Assembly (NCBI GenBank): GCA_024305405.1
Contig: JAKNDB010000103.1
Coordinates: 1,178,001-1,242,000 of the forward strand
Length of the DNA: 64,000 nucleotides
Direction: 5' to 3'
Source: Dirofilaria immitis
Lineage: Eukaryota > Nematoda > Chromadorea > Rhabditida > Onchocercidae
Part shown: piece by piece, positions 37,729 through 53,719 of the stretch
Layout: every line of letters begins with the position of its first letter
Position numbering within the stretch: position 1 is the first letter of the stretch
Notes under the pieces: generated by a model
Databases searched by the model: none
Told to the model about the DNA's origin: nothing
Seen by the model: only the letters and a program-made list of their open reading frames with translations
Translations under genes and position numbers: made by a program

Positions 37729-39171
37729 AAATCGAATAAGAAAAAGTGTGAATTGTCGGATAAATAATTTGTCAAACTAATGAAAATATGAATTTGTCGG
37801 ATAAATGGTTGGTTAAAATTACTGCATACTTATATATAAACTTATTTTCAGGTTTCTATTTTCAGGTTCTATCTTTTATTTGCATATAAATGGCAAATTT
37901 CATTGTTCATTCTTCAATGCAATATGTGCTTTTTGAAATTGAAATCCATTCATATTCATAAAATAGAAGTCAAATATAAAGTAACCAGCTACATTCGAAC
38001 TATAATTTTCGTTTTTTTTTCCTTTTTTCAAAGGATAATAATGGATTTGTTAAGTGTTTACATTTCAAAGAAATCATTAGGTAGTTTCCGTTTACCTGAA
38101 GACTGGTTAAGTTTACAAATGAAGATATTTGGGATGACTGAATGCGAAAAGTCATCATGTTATGGTATTATCAAATGAAAAGAAGAAAAAGTATCAGATG
38201 AAGTAGAAAAATAAATATAGAAATAGAAGCGATAAAAGTAACGAACAGCAAAGAATTATGGAAAATTAGCAACATTGAAATAATTTTTCATTAATTTAAA
38301 AATTAATCAAATTAAAATCATAATTTTGTTTTTCTTTTTCTTTTTGATATTTATATTAATTAAATATGATATATAATATTATTAACAGAAATGTTTAAAA
38401 TTTTAACAATATTTTTATAGCAAACAATTAGAAAATTATTTGTAATATAATTTTCATCGCTATATGTTAGCTAAAAAATTGCTCAAAGATTTTTCAAAAA
38501 TTTATGTAAGCTAAAAAGAATTTTTTCATTTTTCGACAAATCAAATAAAATCAATTTTTCAATATAATAGATGAATCAATAATTGATTGTAGGCGGTTAG
38601 GTAAAATAAAAATACTTTCTGATGTGTATCCCAAACATTAGTAAGTAAGCACACACCGATTCTATGTAACATTTTTTTTATATGACAAAGTTTTTTTACT
38701 TTTGTTAATCATCAAAATATTATTTACAATTATTGGTTGTAAACACTGAAGTAGTAGCAATATTAGCTGATATAGCAGTAGACAAGTTAAAGTACTAACA
38801 ATAGGCTTAATTCTCAGTAGAACTTGAAGTTCTAGTCCTGTCAGTTTTCATTTGTCATCGATGATATTAGCAGTCACTATCAAGTTGCTTGCTTGCTTAG
38901 CATTCAACATTTCCTTTTCCTTTCCAATCCTTTTTTATTCGCTTTTTTGATTTTATATGTGTGTATGGATGTGTACTTTTTGTTATTTAACTCTTTATCG
39001 AAACTTACGCAATTAAAATTTAGTATAAATAGATATGAAGCAAATCATTTTCTGATCATTTATTTTCCAATAAATGAAGTTATTATGTCACTTAACATTT
39101 TCAGTGTTATTTTAATTAAAATTTAGTTTTCTTTTAATTTTTTTTCAATGCATGTATACTTTTTCTGTTTG
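37729..39171. promoter_or_regulatory. Shared divergent upstream region of Cys-rich genes A and B
   Basis: About 1.4 kb between two head-to-head paralogs, so any promoter here could serve both. It contains the perfect 17-bp inverted repeat at 38818-38834. A 45-codon open frame at 38041-38178 follows a T-rich tract but shows no family motif, so I do not call it a gene. Confidence 0.4.
38818..38834. promoter_or_regulatory. Perfect 17-bp inverted repeat TAGAACTTGAAGTTCTA
   Basis: Two 8-bp arms around a central G. Read as AGAACT-TGA-AGTTCT it has the layout of a steroid-type nuclear receptor element (hexamer half-sites spaced by 3 bp). It lies about 350 bp upstream of Cys-rich gene B. A regulatory role is inference only. 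Confidence 0.35.
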
Positions 39172-39174
39172 CAG
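39172..39174 (+). promoter_or_regulatory. Candidate trans-splice acceptor for Cys-rich gene B
   Basis: TTTTTCTGTTTGCAG ends here, 14 nt before the ATG at 39189. The strong pyrimidine tract and very short leader are typical for SL-trans-spliced nematode genes. Confidence 0.55.
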
Positions 39175-39188
39175 GATACAAGAATATC

Positions 39189-40530
39189 ATGCGATTTGCA
39201 ATTATTTTATTAACTTTTATTATGGCTTCGGCCGATGAAATAGTAAGTCCAAAAAGAAAAATTTTTAAACAAAAGTATGATGAATTTTTAAATTTGATTT
39301 TTAAATTTTAATTTTGAAATTTAATTTACTGCAATAATATTAGCTGAATATATTGATATTATCCAATAAAATAAATAATTTAAAATTATGAAATTAGAGT
39401 TAGCAGAATTAGTACTGATTGTCCCCAATCATAAATTGTTTCATGTCTACCTCTTAAAATCTAAATATTCTATCAATTTCCATCATTTCTAATATTGTTC
39501 ATTGTCTTCTAAATCTTACAGCCCTTAAACATTATGAGTAGTTTTATTGTTTTAATGATAGCCATTGTATATAATAAATTATAAATAACAATGAATCATT
39601 GCAAAAATTGATATAATTTTACCAACATAAATATTTACGTTCATATTCTCTCCATATTCACTTATTTTTAATTTAAATCCAAAACTATCATTTGAAATTG
39701 AAAAGAAAATCATCTAAAATTTTCAATCTCATTATATCCTAAAAAAAAAAACTTACAGAAATTGAAAAAGAATATCGAAATATCGCACAAACTTGTCAAG
39801 CGACATTGCACATGCGAACCATCGTCTTGCAGTTGTGCATCAATTCCGATAACGTTACAAATCTCGTGTTCTTGTCCACAGACTTGCAAATGTCCACCAA
39901 GCGTTCCACCAGTATATCCTCCTATGACGTTACCACCAACGTTACCTCCTATAACGTATACGGTACCTCCGATTACACCAGCACCGATACCACAACAATC
40001 TGCTTATTGCTGTATTTTATTCCTCTGTGCTGGTTGTAGCCAATATGGTGGCACTTATGGCGGAGTAAACTTTCAATATTTTATTACAATTAATCAATTT
40101 CAAATTAATTCAATAGATTAGAACGATGATTAATATCTCTAACATGGGATAAAATTTATTTCTAACAATAATGATTATGATTAAAATATAATAATAAATG
40201 ACATGAAATATCGGAAATAAATAATAAATGACATGAAACTTAACTTTCTTCTTTTTTAATGTTCATATATTCTTTAATTGCGACAAAATTTAATTTCAGT
40301 TACGACCATCACCACAATATAAGCCTATTGCCAGTCAGTATCCATCCTATTATTACCCACCACAATCTTCTTACCCAACACCAAGCCAATATCAAATGCC
40401 AAGTCTTCCATCTCCTTCTTATTTTCCATCATCATCCTATCAAACTCCCTACTCTTATCCGACCAGAACATCAACATGCTCCGCTGGTTTTACCATATGC
40501 TTTAATGGAAGCTTTTGTTGCCGAAATTAA
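39189..40530 (+). CDS. Secreted CXC-repeat, proline-rich small protein B (3 exons)
   Basis: Unrecognised secreted protein of 196 aa. Exons 39189-39242, 39759-40064 and 40300-40530, all phase 0. Exon 1 is a signal peptide (MRFAIILLTFIMASA). Exon 2 has the propeptide end HKLVKR followed by CTC-EPSS-CSC-X10-CSC-PQT-CKC, identical in spacing to gene A. Next comes a segment of PP-x-T/I repeats, then YCCILFLCAGC and a Gly/Tyr stretch. Exon 3 is Pro/Ser/Tyr/Gln-rich (PSYYYPPQSSYP) and ends C-X6-C-X5-CC-RN. The dense CXC pairs could form disulfides or bind metal; neither is shown. The frame is intact, unlike the larger genes nearby. The Pro/Tyr-rich tail would suit a cuticle, eggshell or salivary-type secreted protein, but that is a guess. 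Confidence 0.85.
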
Positions 40531-42723
40531 ACAATTTGCAGAATTTATCGATTAGCTTGAAATATATAATCGACTAATTGATGTAACGGTGCTTGAATTT
40601 CAGAATTCTTTCAAATCTTTATTTCAATACGCTCATATTTTAAAAATATTTGCTGCCTATATTATACGATATTCATTTGTTTGTCATCCAAAAAAATTAA
40701 TATTTTTATATAATTTCAGCAATTCTCTGTTTTTGCTTATTATATCGATTATATAGAACAAAGGAATTGATTTGTTGCCTCCAATAATAGCAAAAAATTA
40801 ACAAACTTTAAACATTTTACTATTTAAACATCCAAACAATTTTCTTCAATTACTTTGAAATTTACATTTTTAAAATAACTTCACCATGTACTGATTCATT
40901 TTCTTCCTTTTAGAATAAATATGTCTCTTAGAAGAAGCCATTTCTTGGTTTGCCTAAGAATCAGAAAAATTTTAAGTGTAATATTTGATTTTGACTTTTA
41001 ATGAGCAATCCAAAATATTATTATCATTATCAGCTTGCAGACTGAAATTCCAGAAAATCATCACTATGGACAATATTATCGACGAATGAATATGATAAAT
41101 TTGTAGGAAAAAGAAAAGAAAAAATTAAATAGCGTTTATTATGCATCATATATTTTGGAAATAAAGAAATTAAATATTTTTTAAGCTAAATGAAAAAATA
41201 AAAATGTGAGAAAAAAGCATACAAACAAAAAGTTGAATGGAAAAAATTAAGAACTGAGTTAAGTAAATAAATTAAGTTGTAAATTATTCTTGTAAAGAAT
41301 CGACAGATTTATGCAATATTTTGCTTTCAGATTGAAAAATTGACTTTTGAAAATTTAGAGAAGTAGGTTTTTTTAATGTGAAGGGTAAAGGGCAAAATTA
41401 CTTTCTTCCCTAAATTGTATTTCTATTTACTTTTCAAGTTATAGCTTAAGAAAACACCAAAGCAAATTTAAATTCTTGGTTTTCATTTCCTAATAATCAA
41501 AATTAAGGAAAAAATATTTGAAGCAATTTATTTCCTGATGAGTTTTGCTCACTCATTCATCTTTAATACTGGCCATTACATTCACAGAAAAGAACAAATT
41601 TTATAGTCTATAATATATAATTTCTTTTCATGATGTAGCAATATCATTTTGGCTTACTCAAATATGCTAATTATTACTCAAAATTCATATACCATTTTCA
41701 TGCTGCCATAAACTATTCAACAATCATTGTAATTAGCTTAATTTCTAGCTGATATTGTCGAAAATGTTGCGATTCATCTGACAAGTTTAGTTCTCAAGCT
41801 ATCATTGTTTTCATTATAATTGATGAATGTATGCTTCGAAACAAAAAAAAACATAATATTTCCACATTTTTCGTACATTTTCAAATTATATTTTTTTGAA
41901 TTTTATTTAAATAAAATCATATGATAATTGTAATAAAGAACTAATAGCTTTTTAAATTAACAACAAATTATTAAATGTTTATTTTTAATAAAAAATTTCC
42001 AAATGAACAATGAACGTTGCTTTTTATCCTTATAAAACTGTAAAACTGTAAAAAAATCAACAAACTTACAAATAAAGCAATGACTTTTCAGACAAACCCA
42101 TAAATTAACAAAATTACTTAAGAAAATACAAAAGCTTAGAAATGGATGAACGGATAAAAGTAGACAGACATCTTTTATATAATTTAAAGATTTTATTTTT
42201 CAATAAAGTGAAAGAATGGAAGATTTAAAATTTGAATTTCAACAAATAAAAAAGTTAAGAGAAATTAAAAGGACGGAAGACAGAAATGAATTTTGAGACA
42301 TCCACATATTTCAATTTTACTTGTTTCATTCTTACTTTAAGGTAAGACAATCATTAAGTTTGAAACTGTTATTAAACAGACAAAAGAAAAAAAATTGCAA
42401 AATGATTATTTCTAAATCAATGGCTTCGACTTTTTATTAAAATTTTCGAATTAGATTTAAATGCAATAACTGGTTCAAAGCTCGAATTTCCATAAGCTTG
42501 ATGGTTACACTAATTTCGAATAGTAATTCTATTATTTTTGGTATTAATTTCAATATTAATATTAATTTTAGTCATTTCCGTGTTTGATAATTAAATAAGC
42601 CATTTATAATTTTATCATGTACGATATTTCATACAAATAAACAGATAAGAATTTGATATTCCATATAAACTTCTCACATTTTATCAAATTGCTATCATAA
42701 TTCATAGCAACATTTTTACGGTA
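40531..42723. other. Intergenic region
   Basis: AT-rich DNA between Cys-rich gene B and the partial Cys-containing gene. I see no supportable exon, RNA gene or mobile element. Confidence 0.5.
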
Positions 42724-43067
42724 TCAACTACTGGCCATACAAATCGGTTTTTGATAGGTACATTCACCATATAACAACGATAACTGACAAGCGTCATTTG
42801 TTTCATCAAGGTAACAAGAATAAATATTATGATGATCACTTAAAGAAACAAATAAATAAATAACAAAATTGATCATCTTTCTAACGAGAATCTTTGAACT
42901 ATTTTGTCTCTAATTGAATTGTCGTATTTGAACTTCAGTAATTCAACAATGTGTATATCTTACCAGCATTAAACGAGATTCTATTTCGACTCGGTATTTT
43001 ATACCAGTACATCCATGGTTCACCAAGCAATCATAATATTCTCAATGCGATGTCTTCGAATATATCA
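42724..43067 (-). CDS. Partial Cys-containing secreted-type gene, two exon-like blocks, frame disturbed
   Basis: Two blocks on the minus strand look like exons. Block a (42964-43067) has a strong acceptor (TTTTCTTTGCAG) and donor (G-GTAAGA) and encodes EYYDCLVNHGCTGIKYRVEI. Block b (42724-42838) follows TTTGTTTCTTTAAG and encodes SDHHNIYSCYLDETNDAC, then YGECTYQKPIC, and a TGA stop. Codon content is richer in G/C than the surroundings and the Cys spacing is regular (six Cys in all). The frame breaks inside block a (a TGA just before EYYDC) and the phases of a and b do not match, so either bases are missing, as in other genes here, or this is a pseudogene. No signal-peptide exon was found. I do not recognise the family. 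Confidence 0.45.
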
Positions 43068-45794
43068 CTGCAAAGAAAAGTAAGATTAACCTAACAGTTT
43101 GTCAGTTGATGAGCTTATGTCGTGACCTTAGAAGACTACAAGTCTCACTTGAAATATTTGAATATGTAGTTCGAAAACTTATAAAATTAAGTTGCAATAC
43201 TTTCTCTGCAATGAAAGTCTTTCCGTTTATGCCTCTTGCCATTCAAAATGATTTTTTTGCGAGGTTCTGATATCGATTTTCGAAAATGGATCAGAAATTT
43301 GAATTAATTTGCATGAAAATATATAATTATTATCAAACATTTATTGCCTCAGTATGAAGCTGATCAATCACATGTTCTATTGAATTAGATAATACAAAAC
43401 AGTATTAATAGACACTCGATTCATTGATCTTTCACTTTTAGGAGATTTTTGCAATTTACTGATAAATCAATTTCCCTATTAGTATGCTTTTTGGTCTTAT
43501 CGGGAATATTTTTGGACATTCGAAATATTCCACTTCAATATCTTTACGGCCTAATAAATTACCAGAAATACTTCATGTTTAATAATGACTAATACTATTC
43601 AGTGCAAGAAAGCTATCTGAATCAATTTCGATTTTTATTTTATAAAATATCATCTTGATCTTGGACTAAAATAACATTTGGTAATTTATTACTAATAGGA
43701 TTTGTTTGGAATATCTAGCGAACAATAACGAATTTAAGTTCAAATAACCGAGAAAAATACGCAATAAGTTGGTCATATAGAAAAATTACTGTCCTTAATT
43801 AAATATAATAATCGAATACAAATAATTTTATCGACCTCACAATTATTCCTAGGAAAGAAACAGATTAACGGCATTTTATGAATTGATCGAAAAACATTGC
43901 ATATTTTGTCAATCCATTCATTTAAACTTTTCTAAGTATTAATTATTGAATGCATACTGACTATATCATATCACTCCTTAATGTTTTAATAATTAATTAA
44001 AAAAGGTGACCTATAGTAATAAAGCTTTATAATATAAATGAAAGGTTGCGTAATTAATTAATAAATGGTTGAAAACTTTTCCCTACACTAAATCACTACA
44101 TAATTTCAAAAAGGTTATAAAAATATGTTTTAACATTATCATTTTTAAGAATATCCATGCCTTATAATATATTATTATCTCAGTCTCATATAACAAATTA
44201 AGCAAAGAAATATATTTAAAAAAGCAACAAATGATAGCTTCAAAATATTTTATTCTTTTACTGTTATTTCAACAAATTTTTCGATGATAATAATGGTAGA
44301 TGTCCCTGAAATATTCGAAATGATTCAATGCATAAATAACTAATCACTTGAATTAACAACTGATTGCAATTAAAACGATACTTTAAAAATTAAATCAACG
44401 TAAAACTTAGTTTATCTTTAGTGGATTGATACCAGATAAATGTTGCAATTAAGTTTTCTTATAAAAATTTTAACCTGCAAATAGTCGTCTCAGCAAATTA
44501 TTCGTAAAAAAATTTATAAGTAAGAAGAATTACTAGCGATAGAGAATCAATGATATCTATATTGATGATCCGGTTAACATGTATGTATTATATGCAGTAA
44601 AACCGTGATACGCTATGGAGCACAATTATGCAGTCCGAAAATTCTATTAAATTAAATTTTTCGTGAAATGATCCGAAAATTTTCATCGTATTAGAAAAAG
44701 CATTTGTAATTTCAAAAATCGTTTTTCCATTTAGTATAATTAGTCTAATCTTATTCATGATAATTTACTTAAGTAACGATCACATAAATACAATAATGAA
44801 AAATATTTTGAATGATAGAAGCGAATATTTAGGATTTCATTTTCACACTTACTTTGATTTAATAATTCCTAAAATTAAAAAAATTAATACTAACATATAA
44901 AAGCCTTGTAGCATTATAGCATTCCATTGGACGGAATTATATTCAATGTATTTTAGCATATTCTCTCATCACTGTTTTTAACCGTTTCAATATTGAATTC
45001 ATGGAAGTTGCATTCAGTGATAAAATTATTATTTCCTAAAATTTTTTTCCAAAACAAATTTCAGAAGTTAATTAATCTCACTGTCGTTACTAATTTTGGA
45101 TCAGTTTTAATATCGGACTTAATTTAATTTATCTTTTATTTGTGAAGAAAACTTAACGAAGGATATCTTGAGAAATAAAACAGAAGCAAACTTGGTTTAA
45201 ACAAGTTTGTGACACGAAGTGAGCCTCATTTAAACATTCACATTCTTATGTAACAATAACAATGGCCATGGTTATGTGTTAAATAATGATAGCTGATGGC
45301 AATATGACAAATAAAAATTAAAAGAATTATCCAAACTGAAACAAAACGATAATTTTAAAGAAAAAACCGAAATTCTTAATTTTTAAGAAAAAAACCGAAA
45401 TTCTTCTTAAGTAAAAATCCCTTCTATTATCTTCTTCAATCAAATATGTTTCCATTTTTTCAAAAATCCTTCATTATATACGTAGTTATTGATATAGTAA
45501 TTAATGTGAACCTAAATTCTGCCAAATGTGTGATTATCGTCTATTCATTGTAACTTAGTCTCAAATAATATCATTCATGTTAAGTCATTTATGATTACGA
45601 TTACGACATCAGCTATCAAACCATTTCATATCTAGCCCAATTGAATATTTTTGTTTCTTCTAATTAGTTAGTCATATATATTACGATATTATAAACACAG
45701 TATTGTGCCTAGGAAGGTTGAATCAAATGAGCAATAGAAAAGAATACCAAACACGAACAAAGAAAAATTCAAAAAATATTAACAATATCGTAAC
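43068..45794. other. Intergenic region
   Basis: AT-rich DNA. A plus-strand open frame of about 50 codons at roughly 43105-43270 (SLCRDLRRLQVSLEIFEY) is unusual for this composition but lacks a clear acceptor, donor or family. A short repeat of AAAAAACCGAAATTCTT lies at about 45362-45405. Confidence 0.4.
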
Positions 45795-45895
45795 GCGATA
45801 AATCGTATCTTTTTCTGGGCTGTGTTGTTTTTCTTTCGTAAAACCACTGCTGCTTCTCGTGGCCTTTAATTGTGGCCCCGCTGCCGTCGAATTGT
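45795..45895 (-). CDS. Isolated GC-richer exon-like island, possible mitoribosomal S21-like fragment
   Basis: A 100-bp block stands out by composition within AT-rich DNA. On the minus strand it has an acceptor (AATTTCTAAG) and a possible donor (CGC-GTTACG). One frame is fully open and reads QFDGSGATIKGHEK, then QQWFYERKTTQPRKRYD. The order DG..IK, a following aromatic pair plus Glu (FYE), and an Arg-rich stretch with Tyr recalls mitochondrial ribosomal protein S21 (DG..IK...YYEKP...R.R.SYE), but the match is weak. No partner exon was found nearby, so it may belong to a gene with long introns or be a relic. Confidence 0.3.
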
Positions 45896-48800
45896 CTTAG
45901 AAATTGTTGCTAAGAATCAATCACATACGTTTAGCCTTCAACTAATATAATTCATGATTATTATAACTACCAGTGATTATTACTTCCCTAATTCATGAAA
46001 AGTATCACTATGATGATGTTCAAAAATTATACTGTCGTATATCATTGTAATATTAATCAGAAATTGATTATATTATGAAATCATCCATATAAAGTAAGGA
46101 AGTCGTTCTTTCGAAAGATGAAACAATTTTCATAAAAATTTAACATTTATCATAATAATAAACTTTTTATCTCTTATCAGCTAACTTTACAAATGTGAAA
46201 ATGCTTAATCGCATATGTTATCAGTTGCATTACTCGTTAAAATTATTAAAAGAAATAATTTAAATATTATTCAATCATTTCTAATCAATACCTATTACAT
46301 ATATATATATATATATATAGTAACTATGCCTCTTTGGGGCGATATGTGCAATTATATGAACAATTTTTGCGGTTGTTTGCGCTTTCTTTTAAGTATCAAT
46401 CAGATGGGTAAATCAGCAGGTTGGATTACATTCATTTCTGAAAACTTCAATAGCTTCATTAAAGCAATAGTACAAATGTATGTTTAATGCTATGACAATT
46501 GCTCTCTCATTCCAATTATACTTGTAATAACTACCTTTCAAGAATGTTTCCCGAAAAAAAGTAATGGAGAACTTTTATTGTGCCAATATTCTGAAGTTCA
46601 ATCTTTTCAAAGGTACAAAAGATATAGAAGTAACGTAAAACCTCTTAATTTATATGTAATTAAGGTAGATTACGATGTCATAAATTGATATCGAATAAAT
46701 ATATAATCTTATCATTTTGTTAAAATGATAACGAATAATTTGACAAATTTTTTTTGAACAAAATCAGATATTTTCTGAGATTTAATCACTTTTCAAAATA
46801 TTTTAAAATTCCCGTTTTACCAATCTAATATTTGCATAAAGTGCCATTATGATCGGGAAAAATATCAGATGATCCAATATTATAATTACCCTTTTGGCAT
46901 TTTTGTAATATTTTTGAATAGAATTTGTTAAAATTTATATTATTTTATGCACGTCTGCAAAAAGCATATAAATATATTCAATGTTAAAAAATAAAATATT
47001 GATTGAGAAATTGCTATTTCACATAATTATCAATTTTAATAAGAAAATAAAAATAAACAAACAGAAGAAGAGATAAATGATCAATCAAGCAAATTAATTT
47101 CTGCTTTTAGTTGATAATTTGTTTTAAGAATTACTCGCCTTACTAATTTATCTGAAATGATAATGGCGATACTGGTCAAAAATAAGTGCCCTCACATTTT
47201 GTACTTCGGAAAATTCAGCCAGGAATTATGATCATTCATGGTGTGTTGGATCAACATCCCCTTTATTTTACTACTATCTTCTCGATCGATTCGTAAGATT
47301 GCAAGAAAATCTGCAATTATAGAATTTTTTTAGTAATTAATGTGATTATTTATAAATAAATATATTTTATTTCTTTCATTTCATTTTTATTTTTAAATAA
47401 TTTTTTTGAAAATTCTCTTTCACAGATTATTCGAACTGCCAAATTGACCAGAAAAAGACGATAAAAACTTTATATCGAATATTGCGAGCTTTTTTCCTTT
47501 GTTTTACAAAATTTTGATTTGTATGGAACATAAAAGTATTAAAATCATTTATCGATGATCATCCTTATATTTCATATTGTTGAAAGGCAATTAATTAATT
47601 TGGCTGTGCAAAATAAAGTTGAGTTTAATAGTATTTTTGTATGTTGCTATAATGTGTTAAAAATCTCGAATTAATTATTCATTGAATAACATTCAAGCTG
47701 TGCTAAATGATAATAAATAGCTAGTGATTGATTAACTATATGTATACGTTAAAGTTTTGAAAAAAGAAAAACATAGACCGTTGTTTTGGTTCGAGTGATA
47801 AAATAAGCATAATTGTATATAAGCAATTACCTAAAGGATTTTTTAAAATTAATTTAACAGTTCTGATATTTTTTCATGCTGCATTATTTGCTCCAATAAA
47901 AGTTTGAACGTAGTTAATTTCATTAGTTTAATAACAAATAGAAATTTGGGTACAAATTAATTAAGCCGAGAACGAAAGTTCGGCTTTTATTTTAGTTCAA
48001 TAATGCAAAAGGTATCATTCCGATAAACAAATAAGTAAATTAATAATTTTGTTTTAAAAATGACAAATTGAAATGCATATTAATTTTTAATCAAAAATGA
48101 AATTTTTTTAATACGGTTTACTGCTGCTATAAAAACCAAGCATTTTATAAAAAAAAATTTTTAAACTTTTAAAAATTGAAAATTTTTGATTAAAAATTAA
48201 AAAAAAATTGAAAATTACTTTGTTTTCGATAGATGGGTGATATAAGATAAAAGCTTAAGTGATAATTGCTTCAAATTAAATTTATTAACTGCGTCTGCAT
48301 TCACTGATAAACCGATAACAGTCAAAAAGAAAATTAAATGTCTGTACTTGTTGACAGTATGATAACACGATTAAATAGGAAATCAAATATCTCCATCGTT
48401 GATAATTTATCAGTGATAACAGTGAAATAGGAAATTAAAATGTCTGTGTCTGTTGATAATCTGATAACAGTAAGATGGGAAATTAAATGCTTTTTAAGGT
48501 TGGAATCTTTGATCGATTATGCTTGTGTCCAGTAATAAAATGAACATTTCAAATGTAAAATACCAAAATACGCAATATTCGGTGTTTATTCACAGAATAT
48601 AATAAGTAAATTTTACGTAAAGATAACAAATCATTCATCTTCAGTGAATAACGCATATTTATTTAAAAGTTTTTATTTTGCAAAAAAAGAGTATTGATTA
48701 GATTAAATGATTTTTAATATTTGATAAATTTAATTTGGTTTTTACTTTTTTCAAGGATAATTATTTGATTGTTGGAATTCGAAACTTTTTTTGATTTAAA

Positions 48801-48948
48801 TTTCTATGAAAATATTACTAAATTATAAGCAATATAATTGATATAAAAAAGTTCGTAAATTTTAATTAAAAATTAATTAAATTCCAATTGTTAAGAGATA
48901 TCAGTGATTCGTGGGATTTTTGTCGTCCTTCCTCATCTGATACATGCA
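45896..48948. other. Intergenic region
   Basis: AT-rich DNA. It holds a (TA)n run at about 46300-46319, immediately followed by a short GC-richer stretch (46326-46410) that reads MPLWGDMCNYMNNFCG on the plus strand, unrecognised and unsupported. It also holds a GC-paired hairpin near 47963-47986 and a set of diverged repeats with GATAACAGT and GGAAATTAAA words at about 48300-48500. Confidence 0.45.
48300..48500. repeat. Diverged tandem repeats (GATAACAGT...GAAATTAAATGTCTGT)
   Basis: About three diverged units of 60-80 bp share GATAACAGT, A(G)GAAATTAAA(A)TGTCTG and TTGTTGA words in the same order. This is a degenerate local tandem duplication with no coding content. Confidence 0.5.
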
Positions 48949-52686
<3,738 letters not shown>

Positions 52687-53024
52687 GCTTAGGAAACACA
52701 GATGAAGAATGATGAAGCTAAGGAAATATTTTAGGATGACCGATACATTTCTTTCCATCTCCCTCCCTCTCTTTTTCTCTCTCATTACTTTATTTCTCCC
52801 CTCCCTCTCCCTCCGTTTCTATCTGAGAAAAGAGAAGGATAGAAAGAAACAAGAAAAAAGGAGTGAAATGCTATTGTAGGAAAAGATCGTTTAGTCATAA
52901 TTCACTGATATTAAATAGTTGATAGTGTTGATGTTAATGATAATGTTAAGTTAATGATAATGATAATAACAAAATGCTGTAAGCAACATTACATAACACA
53001 TAATGCAGTGAAGGAGAGAAAGAG

Positions 53025-53055
<31 letters not shown>

Positions 53056-53546
53056 AGGAAAGATATATTAATGTTGAAATTTAATGTTTGAAAAACCAAA
53101 TGATGAAAAGTTGTACATTCGTTGCAAATAGTTTTAGGAAAAATATCAATAACTTTTGATCATTTTCAGTCCCCAATAACGAGACAGCTGAAAGTTAATC
53201 ATTATTCATTGCTAATTCTGGGCTAATTTAAAAAAAAAAATATCATAACTGGCCAAGAATGGTTTTATTAGATTGATATAAGCAATGGTTGATATGAGGA
53301 TGTTAATTCTGAGCTAGTTTTAAGGAAGATTTAACATGTTCAAGTTTAAGAACAATTATCATAGGTCGTTGCCAAAAATCAAAAGAAATAACAATTAATA
53401 ATAATAACGATGATGATAGCTTTTAAATAGAGTAATAAAAGCGGTGATAACTATTGCAGTGATAAAATTTTTAATAATAATAGTTATGATAATGATAATG
53501 GAATAACATAAATGCAAAAGCGTGATTTTTTTTAAACGGGATTCTA
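52687..53546. other. Upstream region of the aspartic protease
   Basis: Contains pyrimidine-rich (plus strand) DNA at 52750-52820 and a (GA)n-rich run at about 53005-53060. Promoter sequence for the minus-strand protease presumably lies here, but no site can be named. No exon seen. Confidence 0.45.
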
Positions 53547-53619
53547 CGCCCTCTGTGGGACTTGAACCCACGACCCTCAGATTAAAAGTCTGATGCTCTA
53601 CCGACTGAGCTAAGAAGGC
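53547..53619 (-). tRNA. tRNA-Lys (anticodon TTT)
   Basis: A 73-nt tRNA on the minus strand: acceptor stem GCCTTCT/AGAGGGC, D-arm GCTCAGTCGGTAGAGC, anticodon arm TCAGA-CTTTTAA-TCTGA with anticodon TTT, variable GGGTC, and T-arm GTGGG-TTCAAGT-CCCAC. All stems pair and the A-box and B-box are intact. There is no intron. A clean T-run terminator is not obvious directly downstream. Confidence 0.96.
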
Positions 53620-53719
53620 TCTGCACCAACTGCTTATATCTTTTTGAAATTCACACGTTTTTGTGTTTCACATATCACGTCTTCTTGAAAATATGTTATT
53701 TTGCATACAATATTTTATT

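Noticed and set aside
38041..38178. 45-codon open frame starting MDLLSVYISKKSLGSF
   Set aside because: The composition is slightly coding-like and a T-rich tract precedes it, but there is no AG acceptor of usual form directly before the ATG, no family motif, and it lies between two divergent genes.
43105..43270. Plus-strand open frame SLCRDLRRLQVSLEIFEY
   Set aside because: About 50 codons open without clear splice borders or known motif, and opposite to the better-supported minus-strand exons beside it.
46326..46487. Plus-strand frame MPLWGDMCNYMNNFCG
   Set aside because: It follows a TA repeat with only a weak acceptor and has no recognisable domain; reported only as a note in the intergenic entry.
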